Source: Paracoccaceae bacterium (GTDB taxonomy: Bacteria > Pseudomonadota > Alphaproteobacteria > Rhodobacterales > Rhodobacteraceae). From it: DNA of 6,276 nucleotides. Both the position numbers and the translations under genes were made by a program. How positions within the stretch are numbered: the stretch's first letter is position 1; every line of letters starts with the position of its first letter. The DNA is taken from positions 1 to 6,276 of the forward strand of contig JAOUMG010000127.1 of the NCBI GenBank assembly GCA_029881635.1, in the 5' to 3' direction. This document shows, in pieces, positions 1-5,754 of this stretch. A model generated the notes under the pieces. The model did no database searches. It was not told the origin of the DNA and worked only from the letters and a program-made list of their open reading frames with translations.

Positions 1-709
1 GTGCGACAAGACCTGCGAGAAGGGCGGCAAAGACAAGGGCCTCGACCATGCCGAATGGGATGAAAAGCGCGGCCAACAGCCCGGCGGCAAACCCGTAAAG
101 CCAGCGCCCAAACTGTGTCGCGGCCGAGGCCGCCGGATCGGCGACAAGGAAGGTGGCGGCGAAAATCGCAGTCAAGGCAAGCTCGACCCCGGGCAGCGTT
201 CCGGCATTCATGAAAAACCCGACTGACAGGCCAAGGGCCAGCGCGACAACCACTCGCCAGAAGGCAAGCCCGACGGCCAGCAGAAGCGCGAGCCCCGGCA
301 GCGTCGCATAGCCAAGGGTAGGGCTTGGCACTGGCAGGGTCGTGCCGGGGAAAGCGAAGATCAGGAAGGCCAGCGTCACGGCAGCAGCATTCAAAAAACC
401 GAAGCCGCGCCCACCAAAGACCTGTTCGCCAATGACAAGGCCGAAGCTGAGCGCCAGCGCGAGCTGCCAGAGTGGCAAATCGGGCGTGACCATGATGGTC
501 ACGATCAATGCGGTCGGAAGACTGTGCCATGACGGGGGCTGGTGCCGAACCCGGGTAAAGATCAGATCCCAGAAGAGGCTGACAGCCAGCGCGGCGGCAA
601 TAGGTTTCAGCCCCTCGGGGCCGCGCTCGGTCAGGGTTACAGCAAGGGGCGGAGTTAAGGCGCTGATCAGGGCCAGCGTGACCTGCCAGTGGTAGCGGAG
701 CGCAATCAT
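1..709 (-). CDS. NqrB/RnfD-family integral membrane protein, short form (3' end cut by window edge)
   Basis: An open frame of 236 codons reads off the left edge, so the C-terminus is missing. It starts at an ATG overlapping the stop of the NqrA-like gene (ATGA), which implies translational coupling. The protein is strongly hydrophobic with several membrane segments. It carries NqrB/RnfD landmarks: TPDLPLWQLAL (residues 75-85), EQVFGGRGFGFLN (95-107) followed by an AFLIFAFP segment (114-121), and ADPAASAATQFGRWLYG (190-206), which matches the family's DPVSAS...GKWxYG stretch. In Na+-NQR and Rnf these subunits are membrane redox/ion-translocation subunits with a flavin covalently attached to Thr in an SGAT-type motif. 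Here that region reads LGYATLP (132-138), so only the Ala-Thr is kept. Compared with Vibrio NqrB as I remember it, about 100 N-terminal residues and a periplasmic loop are absent. The family call is firm; catalytic function and any ion pumping are uncertain. Confidence 0.85.
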   Translation of the reverse strand, partial: MIALRYHWQVTLALISALTPPLAVTLTERGPEGLKPIAAALAVSLFWDLIFTRVRHQPPSWHSLPTALIVTIMVTPDLPLWQLALALSFGLVIGEQVFGGRGFGFLNAAAVTLAFLIFAFPGTTLPVPSPTLGYATLPGLALLLAVGLAFWRVVVALALGLSVGFFMNAGTLPGVELALTAIFAATFLVADPAASAATQFGRWLYGFAAGLLAALFIPFGMVEALVFAALLAGLVA

Positions 710-1950
710 CCGGCTGCGTCCATCATGTTCAGTATCTGCCGCAACCTCGCACCGTAGTCGGTGCCGCTGGTGCAAAGATACTGGGCGTGAATGAGGTCTT
801 CCTCGATCATATCCCGGCCGCCGAGCCGCTCGACCCCGTCGATATCTCCTGCGGCCAAAGCCCTGAGAAACGGGACAACCGGAATACCCGGCGGCAGGCA
901 TGCATCGAGTGCAGCATGAGGCAGGATTGCCCGGGGCGTGCTGCCGGGCCTGCCAAAAACCCGATGTATGAATGAGCCGCCGCGTTCGGCAGTACGCGCA
1001 GCCTGTGTATCGTAACGGCCTAACCAATGTGCCTGCTTGTCGCCGATTGCCGGCCCGGAAACTGACATCTCGGATCCCGCAGGATGCCCGCCGAACAGTT
1101 CAGGCAGGCTTGCGCCCAGGATCGTGCGTGAAAGCTCAGGCGTTGCGGCAGGCGTTGCTTGCAGCGCCACGATCCGGTCGCCCTGATAGTGTCCTGTCAT
1201 CAGCAGATGACCGATGGCGACAACATCCTGCCAACCGATGGACCAGACAGGCCGACCGTGGGTTGGCCCGTGGAGACGGGCAATTTGATACGTTGCCATG
1301 GACGATTGCCGGCGCGGCGGGAAATGGGTGATCCGAACACGGTCCCTCTCGGGCAAAGGCAGGGTCAGGCTTTCAGAGATACAGGCATGGACTGCTCCAT
1401 CCGTCAGACCTGCCAGCGCATTCAACCCCTCGCCAAACAGTTCGTTACATTCGGCAAGGAGCGCGGCCGGGTCAGGCGCGCCGTCATATCCGGCCATCGC
1501 GTGAACGAAGATAGCCTCGGGCCGTGCCCCCGGCGCCGGAATACGGCCGAAAGGACGGCTTCGGAATGCGGGCCAAAGGCCCCGCGACAAAAGCAGATGG
1601 CGGACGTCGCCGTCGATCTGCACAGTTTGCGGGGCGGTCCCGCCGGGCGCCTCGTCGGGCTCAAGGTCTAGGACCAGCGCTGACAGGCGCCGTCCCGGCC
1701 CGAGGTTGATCTTCTTGACCTGCCCACGGGCAGGCGCAACGAAAACCACCTCGGGGTGTTTGCGGTTGCTGAACAGCACTTCACCGGTGGCAACCCTGTC
1801 ACCTTCCCGCACCCGGAGATCCAGGCGCAGGTCGGGATAGTCGCTGCCAAGCAGGGCGACCGAATGTGGAAGGGTCAACCGCCCAACCGGACCGCCCACG
1901 GCCCTAATCCGTGGACCAAATCTGATGTTGGCAAGACGCATCTGAGACAT
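706..1950 (-). CDS. nqrA: NqrA-family protein (Na+-translocating NADH:quinone reductase subunit A-like)
   Basis: A 414-residue product, counted from the ATG at 1950. The reading frame stays open upstream to 2289, but homology to NqrA begins only at about residue 8. The frame beyond 1950 crosses the promoter region and the antisense of the cytochrome gene, so 1950 (or the ATG at 1941) is preferred; neither has a clear Shine-Dalgarno. NqrA landmarks in order are: a barrel-sandwich-like region VREGDRVATGEVLFSNRKHP (47-66) with VAPARGQV (71-78), SRGLWPAFRSRPFGRIPAP (122-140), VWSIGWQDVVAIGHLLMTG (235-253), RTILGASLPEL (275-285), LGRYDTQ (310-316), and a C-terminal EEDLIHAQYLCTSGTDYG (383-400). 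NqrA is the cytoplasmic subunit of Na+-NQR. This copy is shorter than the usual roughly 445 residues, with a gap near residue 330 where Vibrio NqrA has an extra stretch. It is followed by an NqrB homologue, the canonical order, but nqrC-F are not visible. It could serve a non-canonical redox complex rather than a true NADH:quinone reductase. Confidence 0.85.
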   Translation of the reverse strand: MSQMRLANIRFGPRIRAVGGPVGRLTLPHSVALLGSDYPDLRLDLRVREGDRVATGEVLFSNRKHPEVVFVAPARGQVKKINLGPGRRLSALVLDLEPDEAPGGTAPQTVQIDGDVRHLLLSRGLWPAFRSRPFGRIPAPGARPEAIFVHAMAGYDGAPDPAALLAECNELFGEGLNALAGLTDGAVHACISESLTLPLPERDRVRITHFPPRRQSSMATYQIARLHGPTHGRPVWSIGWQDVVAIGHLLMTGHYQGDRIVALQATPAATPELSRTILGASLPELFGGHPAGSEMSVSGPAIGDKQAHWLGRYDTQAARTAERGGSFIHRVFGRPGSTPRAILPHAALDACLPPGIPVVPFLRALAAGDIDGVERLGGRDMIEEDLIHAQYLCTSGTDYGARLRQILNMMDAAG

Positions 1951-1998
1951 CCAGGATATGTGCTTTACCGAACATGAACAGGTCTGATCAGTGGCGCC

Positions 1999-2012
1999 TT
2001 GATGCGTGTCAA
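1999..2012. promoter_or_regulatory. FNR/FixK-type box between the nqrA-like gene and the cytochrome gene
   Basis: TTGATgcgtGTCAA matches the FNR consensus TTGAT-N4-ATCAA at nine of ten specified bases. It lies in the 145-base divergent gap, with its centre about 55 bases from the nqrA-like start and about 90 from the cytochrome start. On the minus strand the hexamer 22 bases downstream is CATGTT, a poor -10 (3/6), placing a class II start near 1964. On the plus strand TAAGAT (2024-2029) is a fair -10 but sits too close for class II geometry. The site is convincing as a box; which gene it controls, or whether both, is inferred. A Crp/Fnr protein with the matching recognition helix is encoded at the right end of the window. 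Confidence 0.65.
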
Positions 2013-2080
2013 AGACCTGCGAGTAAGATGCGCCAGAATGGTCGTGCATCCATTTCATGGCCGTGTCCGGCCAATTCAGA

Positions 2081-2086
2081 CAGGAG
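2081..2086 (+). promoter_or_regulatory. Ribosome binding site of the cytochrome gene
   Basis: CAGGAG lies 9 bases before the ATG at 2096. It decides the start over the in-frame ATG at 2057, because a typical signal peptide begins exactly at 2096. Confidence 0.7.
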
Positions 2087-2095
2087 TTTCGTCCT

Positions 2096-3178
2096 ATGAC
2101 CGCAATTCGTACCTTGGTCGCGTCCTGCCTTATCTTCGCAGCATCTTTCTCTACGGCTCCGGCGCAGGAAACGGTTTCTTCCCTCGTTGAAGCGGTCGAG
2201 GCGTGGCTGGCCTCGCCCCATGCGCAACGCGGATCGGAGGCGTTCACGCACTGGAACGAAGAAGGCGAGATCCCGGCGCAATGCGCCACCTGTCATTCGA
2301 GTATCGGGATCAGGGATTTCCTTGGTGGCGATGGCAGCGCTGTGGGGCAGGTGGATCATCCATCAGCGCTCGGGGCACTGATCGACTGTACCGCCTGTCA
2401 TTCGACGGCGGCCAATTTGCTGAATCAGGTAACATTTCCCAGTGGGGCAAGTGTCGGCAACCTTGGTTCTTCTGCTGTCTGCATGGTATGCCATCAGGGA
2501 CGGCAATCGACCGTCGGGGTCGAGAAAGCGCTGGCAGGGCTTGAGGATGACGTGGTTACGCCAGAGCTGGGTTTCGTCAACGTCCATTACCGCGCAGCGG
2601 CAGCAAGCCTTATGGGCACCGAGGGGCGGGGCGGGTTCGAGTATCCCGGTAAAACCTATGCCGGGCGTTTTGCCCATGTACCGGATTTCAACAGTTGCAC
2701 CACCTGTCACGACCCGCACGGGCTTCAGGTTCGAGCCGAACCCTGCGCCGAATGCCACAAGACAGCGGACCTGATGGCGATCCGGACACGGCCCGCCGAT
2801 GCGGATGGTGATGGCGACACGACCGAAGGCGTGGCAGACGAAATCACGACCCTGCACGACACGCTGGGCCGGGCGATATCGGAGTATGCGACAGTTATCG
2901 CAGCCGCGCCGGTCGTCTACGCGCCTGACGCCTATCCCTATTTCTTTGCGGATATGAACAGGAACAGTGCAGTTGACGAGGGCGAGGCTGTCTATTCCAA
3001 CCGCTACCAAAGCTGGACACCGCGCCTGCTGCGTGCTGCCTATAACTACCAGTTCATTGCCAAGGATCCGGGGGTTTATGCCCATAACCCCACCTACGCG
3101 ATGCAACTGCTGATCGACAGTCTCGACGACCTTGGACTGGCCGCTCCGCTGACCGAGAGCGGTTGGAGCCGACCGTAG
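2096..3178 (+). CDS. Exported pentaheme cytochrome c
   Basis: A 360-residue protein with an N-terminal signal peptide (hydrophobic residues 5-20, likely cleavage after APA at 21-23), so it should act in the periplasm. Five c-type heme sites are visible: CATCH (63-67), CTACH (98-102), CMVCH (129-133), CTTCH (201-205) and CAECH (217-221). Further His residues (for example 52, 88, 164, 194, 208) could supply distal axial ligands. A GTEGRGGFEYPGKTYAGR stretch (174-191) and a heme-free C-terminal third rich in aromatic residues (YPYFFADMN, SWTPRLLRAAYNYQF) resemble a family of uncharacterised multiheme cytochromes, recognised from memory. Two acidic loops resemble EF-hand/calcium sites: DADGDGDTTEG (235-245) and DMNRNSAVDEGE (286-297). 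The gene is divergent from the NqrA/NqrB-like pair across a shared FNR box, which suggests it exchanges electrons with that membrane module under low oxygen. The redox partner and substrate cannot be read from sequence. Confidence 0.92.
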   Translation: MTAIRTLVASCLIFAASFSTAPAQETVSSLVEAVEAWLASPHAQRGSEAFTHWNEEGEIPAQCATCHSSIGIRDFLGGDGSAVGQVDHPSALGALIDCTACHSTAANLLNQVTFPSGASVGNLGSSAVCMVCHQGRQSTVGVEKALAGLEDDVVTPELGFVNVHYRAAAASLMGTEGRGGFEYPGKTYAGRFAHVPDFNSCTTCHDPHGLQVRAEPCAECHKTADLMAIRTRPADADGDGDTTEGVADEITTLHDTLGRAISEYATVIAAAPVVYAPDAYPYFFADMNRNSAVDEGEAVYSNRYQSWTPRLLRAAYNYQFIAKDPGVYAHNPTYAMQLLIDSLDDLGLAAPLTESGWSRP

Positions 3179-3326
3179 TTCAGTTGGAACCAGAACCTGG
3201 ATGCCGCGGAAAGATCTCGATGGCTTTTTCTTTGTCCATGTGCCGATGCGCGATCAAAACTCTGGTGTTGCTTTAGCGAATTGCCGCTTGATGTATGGCT
3301 GGCCGAGTGTATTGCCTGCATAACAA

Positions 3327-3358
3327 TACCGGCCGCGAAACAGATTTTGCGACCGGTA
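3327..3358. terminator. Strong hairpin between convergent genes, likely terminator
   Basis: TACCGGCCGCGAAA (3327-3340) and TTTTGCGACCGGTA (3345-3358) form a 14-position stem around a CAGA loop. On either strand this gives 12 Watson-Crick pairs, one G-U wobble and one mismatch. It lies between the 3' ends of the cytochrome gene (+) and hsp20 (-). In the minus direction it is followed by TTGTTATG, a modest U-rich stretch; in the plus direction there is no T tract. It most likely ends hsp20 transcription and may also block read-through from the cytochrome side. The rest of the 3179-3393 gap shows nothing recognisable. Confidence 0.5.
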
Positions 3359-3393
3359 GCGGCCAAAACCTCGGCGTCGGGGGAGAGACGCTG

Positions 3394-3879
3394 TCAGCTT
3401 TTGCCAATCTTGATCTTGCGTGTCTTCGAAGTTGCACCTTTGGGCTTTTCGATGTGCAGCTTCAGCACACCGTCACTGAAACTTGCCTGAACCTTGCCCT
3501 CGTCCGGGTTGAAGCCAATCGGGATCGACCGGCGGAAGCTGCCATAGCGGCGTTCGACGAGGTGGTAGTTTTCTTCCTTCTCTTCGTGATCACTGGATTT
3601 TTCGCCCTTGAGCGTTAGAACACCGTCGGTGATCGACACGTCGATATCCTTTTCCGCGACACCCGGTATTTCGGCCGAGATATCAATGCTCGTGTCGGTT
3701 TCCGCAACATCGAGCGCTGGCATCAGGCGGTCTTCGCTGCGCCCCCAAAGCTCACGGGCGGATAGCGGGAAAACGCTGCCGAAACGCTCGAAAACGCGTT
3801 CAACCTCATCATGCAAGGATCTGAAGAACGGGCTGTCGGGTGCAGTTTCGACGCGGCTGGGAAGGGGTTTCTGTTTCAT
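3394..3879 (-). CDS. hsp20: Hsp20/alpha-crystallin family small heat-shock protein
   Basis: A 161-residue protein starting at an ATG preceded by AGGAGA (3886-3891, spacing 6). It has the three-part small heat-shock layout. A variable N-terminus (1-50) comes first. The alpha-crystallin domain (about 52-146) contains MPALDVAETD (53-62), IPGVAEKDIDV (71-81), DGVLTLKGEK (85-94), ERRYGSFRRSIPIGF (109-123) and SDGVLKLHIEKP (135-146). A short C-terminal tail carries the I-x-I motif (IKI, 156-158) used for oligomer assembly. Such proteins are ATP-independent cytoplasmic holdases that keep unfolding proteins soluble. The gene is divergent from the bactofilin-like gene, with an FNR-type box and a TAGAAT -10-like hexamer upstream, so it may be induced by oxygen limitation rather than only by heat. 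I see no obvious ROSE-type thermometer, although a small GC hairpin lies in its leader. Confidence 0.95.
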   Translation of the reverse strand: MKQKPLPSRVETAPDSPFFRSLHDEVERVFERFGSVFPLSARELWGRSEDRLMPALDVAETDTSIDISAEIPGVAEKDIDVSITDGVLTLKGEKSSDHEEKEENYHLVERRYGSFRRSIPIGFNPDEGKVQASFSDGVLKLHIEKPKGATSKTRKIKIGKS

Positions 3880-3933
3880 GGTGGCTCTCCTGACGGAAAT
3901 CTGGACCGCCCCGATTCAGGCGGCTCTGTCTGA

Positions 3934-3974
3934 ATTCTAGGTCGGCTATTTGGGATGGGCTTGATTTCGATCAG
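3934..3974 (-). promoter_or_regulatory. Candidate FNR-dependent promoter of hsp20
   Basis: The FNR-type box TTGATttcgATCAG (3961-3974) is followed, reading leftwards, 21 bases later by TAGAAT (complement of 3934-3939; 5/6 match to TATAAT). Class II FNR promoters place the -10 about 22 bases from the box, so the geometry is close to ideal. It predicts a transcript start near 3927 and a leader of about 48 bases before the hsp20 ATG. The sequence match is direct; regulation is inferred. Confidence 0.5.
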
Positions 3975-4002
3975 TCGGGCAAGTGTTGGATCGGCTTATT
4001 CT
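3961..4002 (+). promoter_or_regulatory. Candidate FNR-dependent promoter of the bactofilin-like operon
   Basis: The same box (3961-3974; one mismatch to TTGAT-N4-ATCAA, in the last base) is followed exactly 22 bases later by TATTCT (3997-4002; 4/6 match to TATAAT). That is the spacing of a class II FNR promoter with the box centred at -41.5. It predicts a transcript start at about 4009, 21 bases before the ATG at 4030. Confidence 0.58.
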
Positions 4003-4017
4003 AAGTGCCGGAAGCCC

Positions 4018-4023
4018 GGAGAA
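4018..4023 (+). promoter_or_regulatory. Ribosome binding site of the bactofilin-like gene
   Basis: GGAGAA lies 6 bases before the ATG at 4030. It fixes that start rather than the in-frame ATG at 3955, which would place the FNR box and the predicted -10 inside the coding region and bury the signal peptide. Confidence 0.7.
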
Positions 4024-4029
4024 CGTATC

Positions 4030-5220
4030 ATGATCTTTCGCGCTGCACTCTTCGCTGTTTTGGCAGTTCTGGCCTCGCCGGTTGGTGCCGGGCCTGAGAT
4101 TGAGGCCCACGGTGGCGATTTGTTTATCGTCGGTTCCGGAACGGCGCGGTCGCTTGACGCGGCGCGTGATGTTTTTGCCGGTGGGGCTTCGCTGACCATT
4201 GATGGAACGGTTGCCGAGGATTTGCATGTAAGCGGTTTCGACGTCGATATCGACGCACGAACCGCCGGGGACCTTTACGCGGCGGGCGGTTCTGTCACGG
4301 TTCGTGCCGAAACGGGCGGCGATCTGACCGCCGCCGGCTTTTCGCTGCGCACAACGCCTGGCGCCGAAACCGGCGGCAATGCGCGGATGGCGGGCGGGAC
4401 GCTGACGATCGAAGGGCCTGTCCGGGGTGCGCTGATGGCGACGGGTGGTGAAATCATCATGGACGCACCGGTTGCGGGCGATGTCCGTTTGACCGGTCAC
4501 CGCATCAGCTTTGGCGATGCCGCGAAGATCGGCGGCAGGCTGGTTTATTCCGCCCCTTCCGAGATCATCATCCCCCCGGATGTGATCGCGGCCGACCGCG
4601 TCACCTACCGGCCGCTGGAGCGGATGAAGATGCTCAACGAAGCCCGCGAGGCTTGGCAGGGGCGTGAGTATCCGACCTTGCCGGGTTTCATGTCGCTTCT
4701 TGCGGGTTTTATCCTGATGCTTGCCTTTTTCATCGGTCTAGGCGCGATCTGTCTGGCCTTCCTGCCCCGGCAGGTGGCACATCTGAAGCGGATCGCCGAT
4801 GACCGGCCCGGGACAACGTTGCTGACCGGTGTTGTCGGATTGTCCATCCTCTTTGGCATGGTCCCGGTCAGCGCATTGACCGTGATCGGTTTGCCACTGG
4901 TGCCGATCGTCATCCTGACCATCGTCGCAATCTGGGTACTGGGCTATGTTTTCGGCGCCTATGCGATGGCAATGCGGCTGGCGCGGGGCTTCGGTGCCGG
5001 AGATGCGCCGGGGCGAGTTGGCGAACTTGGCCTGTTGGCTGTGACCCTGACCGTTGTCGCCGTTCTCAACTTCATCCCGGTGCTTGGCTGGATTCTCAAT
5101 TTCGGCCTCGTCCTTTTTGGTACCGGGGCGATTGCCAGCGCTGTTTTCGAGCGGCTGATCGGCCCGGTCGGCGCAGTGCGCGACGCAGCATTGACGCCGA
5201 TTCCAGACGAAGGTGCGTGA
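4030..5220 (+). CDS. Bactofilin-like beta-repeat protein with C-terminal membrane domain
   Basis: A 396-residue protein. A signal peptide (residues 1-20, IFRAALFAVLAVLASPVGA) leads into a repetitive Gly/Ala-rich region (about 28-175). Short units recur there, such as VAEDLHVSG, TAGDLYAAGG, TGGDLTAAG, TGGNARMAGG, VRGALMATGG and VAGDVRLTG. This spacing of roughly 17-20 residues fits a right-handed beta-helix like that of polymer-forming bactofilins. After a charged linker (about 185-215) come roughly five membrane segments (about 219-245, 262-283, 285-315, 333-349, 351-374). The beta-repeat domain is therefore predicted to lie outside the cytoplasm, anchored by the C-terminal bundle. Function is unknown; a role in envelope organisation or stress is inferred only from architecture. 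The gene has its own predicted FNR-type promoter and is followed after 24 bases by the DUF2267 gene, so the two are probably co-transcribed. The domain assignment is from pattern recognition, not a profile search. Confidence 0.8.
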   Translation: MIFRAALFAVLAVLASPVGAGPEIEAHGGDLFIVGSGTARSLDAARDVFAGGASLTIDGTVAEDLHVSGFDVDIDARTAGDLYAAGGSVTVRAETGGDLTAAGFSLRTTPGAETGGNARMAGGTLTIEGPVRGALMATGGEIIMDAPVAGDVRLTGHRISFGDAAKIGGRLVYSAPSEIIIPPDVIAADRVTYRPLERMKMLNEAREAWQGREYPTLPGFMSLLAGFILMLAFFIGLGAICLAFLPRQVAHLKRIADDRPGTTLLTGVVGLSILFGMVPVSALTVIGLPLVPIVILTIVAIWVLGYVFGAYAMAMRLARGFGAGDAPGRVGELGLLAVTLTVVAVLNFIPVLGWILNFGLVLFGTGAIASAVFERLIGPVGAVRDAALTPIPDEGA

Positions 5221-5230
5221 TCCTGATTGG

Positions 5231-5236
5231 AAGGAG
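5231..5236 (+). promoter_or_regulatory. Ribosome binding site of the DUF2267 gene
   Basis: AAGGAG lies 8 bases before the ATG at 5245, choosing that start over an in-frame TTG at 5227 that precedes the site. Confidence 0.75.
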
Positions 5237-5244
5237 AAAAACAG

Positions 5245-5676
5245 ATGTCTGCCAAAGGACTTGAGGTCATCGACCACACGGTGCAACTGACCCATGAATG
5301 GATCAATGAGCTTCGCGATCGGCTGGGCTGGGCAAGCGCGCGGGACGCGCTGCGGCTTCTCCGGGTGACAATTTCGGCGATCCGTGACCATCTGAGCCAT
5401 GACGAGGCTGCCCAGTTTGCATCGCAGATGCCGATCCTGATCCGCGGCATGTATTACGAGGGTTGGAAACCCTCATCGACGCCCATAACCGATCGCAATG
5501 TCGGGGACTTTCTGGCGCGGATCGAGGGCGAGATTTCCGGCGTGGCGGAATATCAAGGACATGGCGACATCGGCGCCGTTTTCCACCTTTTGAACGGGCG
5601 GATATCGACGGGCGAGGTCGCGGATATCCGCGGCGGGCTTCCAAAGGCAATCCGCGATCTTTGGCTGGAACCATAG
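5245..5676 (+). CDS. DUF2267 domain protein
   Basis: A 143-residue soluble, helix-rich protein with no signal peptide. It matches the DUF2267 pattern. A first helical unit contains THEWINELRDRLGW (16-29), ARDALRLLRVTISAIRDHLS (32-51) and EAAQFASQMPILIRGMYYEGW (54-74). A second unit repeats the theme in FLARIEGEISG (89-99), IGAVFHLLNGRIS (109-121) and GEVADIRGGLPKAIRDLW (123-140). The second half of each unit shows the family's hydrophobic (A/G)xQ(M/L)P- or GGLP-type signature before the terminal helix. Molecular function is not established for this family. Members often sit next to stress and low-oxygen genes, which fits the Hsp20 and Crp/Fnr neighbours here. It lies 24 bases after the bactofilin-like gene with a strong ribosome binding site, implying an operon driven from the FNR-type promoter upstream. 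Confidence 0.85.
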   Translation: MSAKGLEVIDHTVQLTHEWINELRDRLGWASARDALRLLRVTISAIRDHLSHDEAAQFASQMPILIRGMYYEGWKPSSTPITDRNVGDFLARIEGEISGVAEYQGHGDIGAVFHLLNGRISTGEVADIRGGLPKAIRDLWLEP

Positions 5677-5677
5677 G

Positions 5678-5690
5678 AAGCGGCCCGCTT
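5678..5690 (+). terminator. Short hairpin after the DUF2267 gene, weak terminator candidate
   Basis: AAGCG / CGCTT with a 3-base loop starts 2 bases after the stop codon and is followed by TCGTTCCATTT. The stem is only 5 bp and the T-run is broken, so termination efficiency is doubtful. It lies in the 78-base gap before the convergent regulator gene. Confidence 0.3.
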
Positions 5691-5754
5691 TCGTTCCATT
5701 TGGGGGCCGGAGAGGAGGCGCTGGCGGTTCCAGGGCAGTCTTCAGGTGATCCGC

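Noticed and set aside
342..695. Plus-strand open frame of 117 codons
   Set aside because: It is antisense to the NqrB-like gene, whose minus-strand product has clear family motifs; this frame has none and no ribosome binding site.
1984..1991. Perfect palindrome CTGATCAG near the FNR box as a second operator
   Set aside because: Only 8 bases long and lacking the TTGA/TCAA spacing; palindromes of this size occur often by chance.
1951..2289. Upstream extension of the NqrA-like reading frame to 2289, adding 113 residues
   Set aside because: The extra residues have no NqrA similarity, cross the divergent promoter with its FNR box and lie antisense to the cytochrome signal peptide and N-terminal region.
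2363..3106. Minus-strand open frame of 247 codons inside the cytochrome gene
   Set aside because: The plus-strand frame has five CXXCH motifs and a signal peptide; the antisense frame is a composition artefact.
3143..3169. Inverted repeat near the 3' end of the cytochrome gene as a terminator
   Set aside because: It lies inside the coding sequence, contains a 4-base bulge and has no following T tract.
4738..5450. Long minus-strand open frames opposite the membrane domain and the DUF2267 gene
   Set aside because: Low-complexity polar products without recognisable domains, opposite well-supported plus-strand genes.
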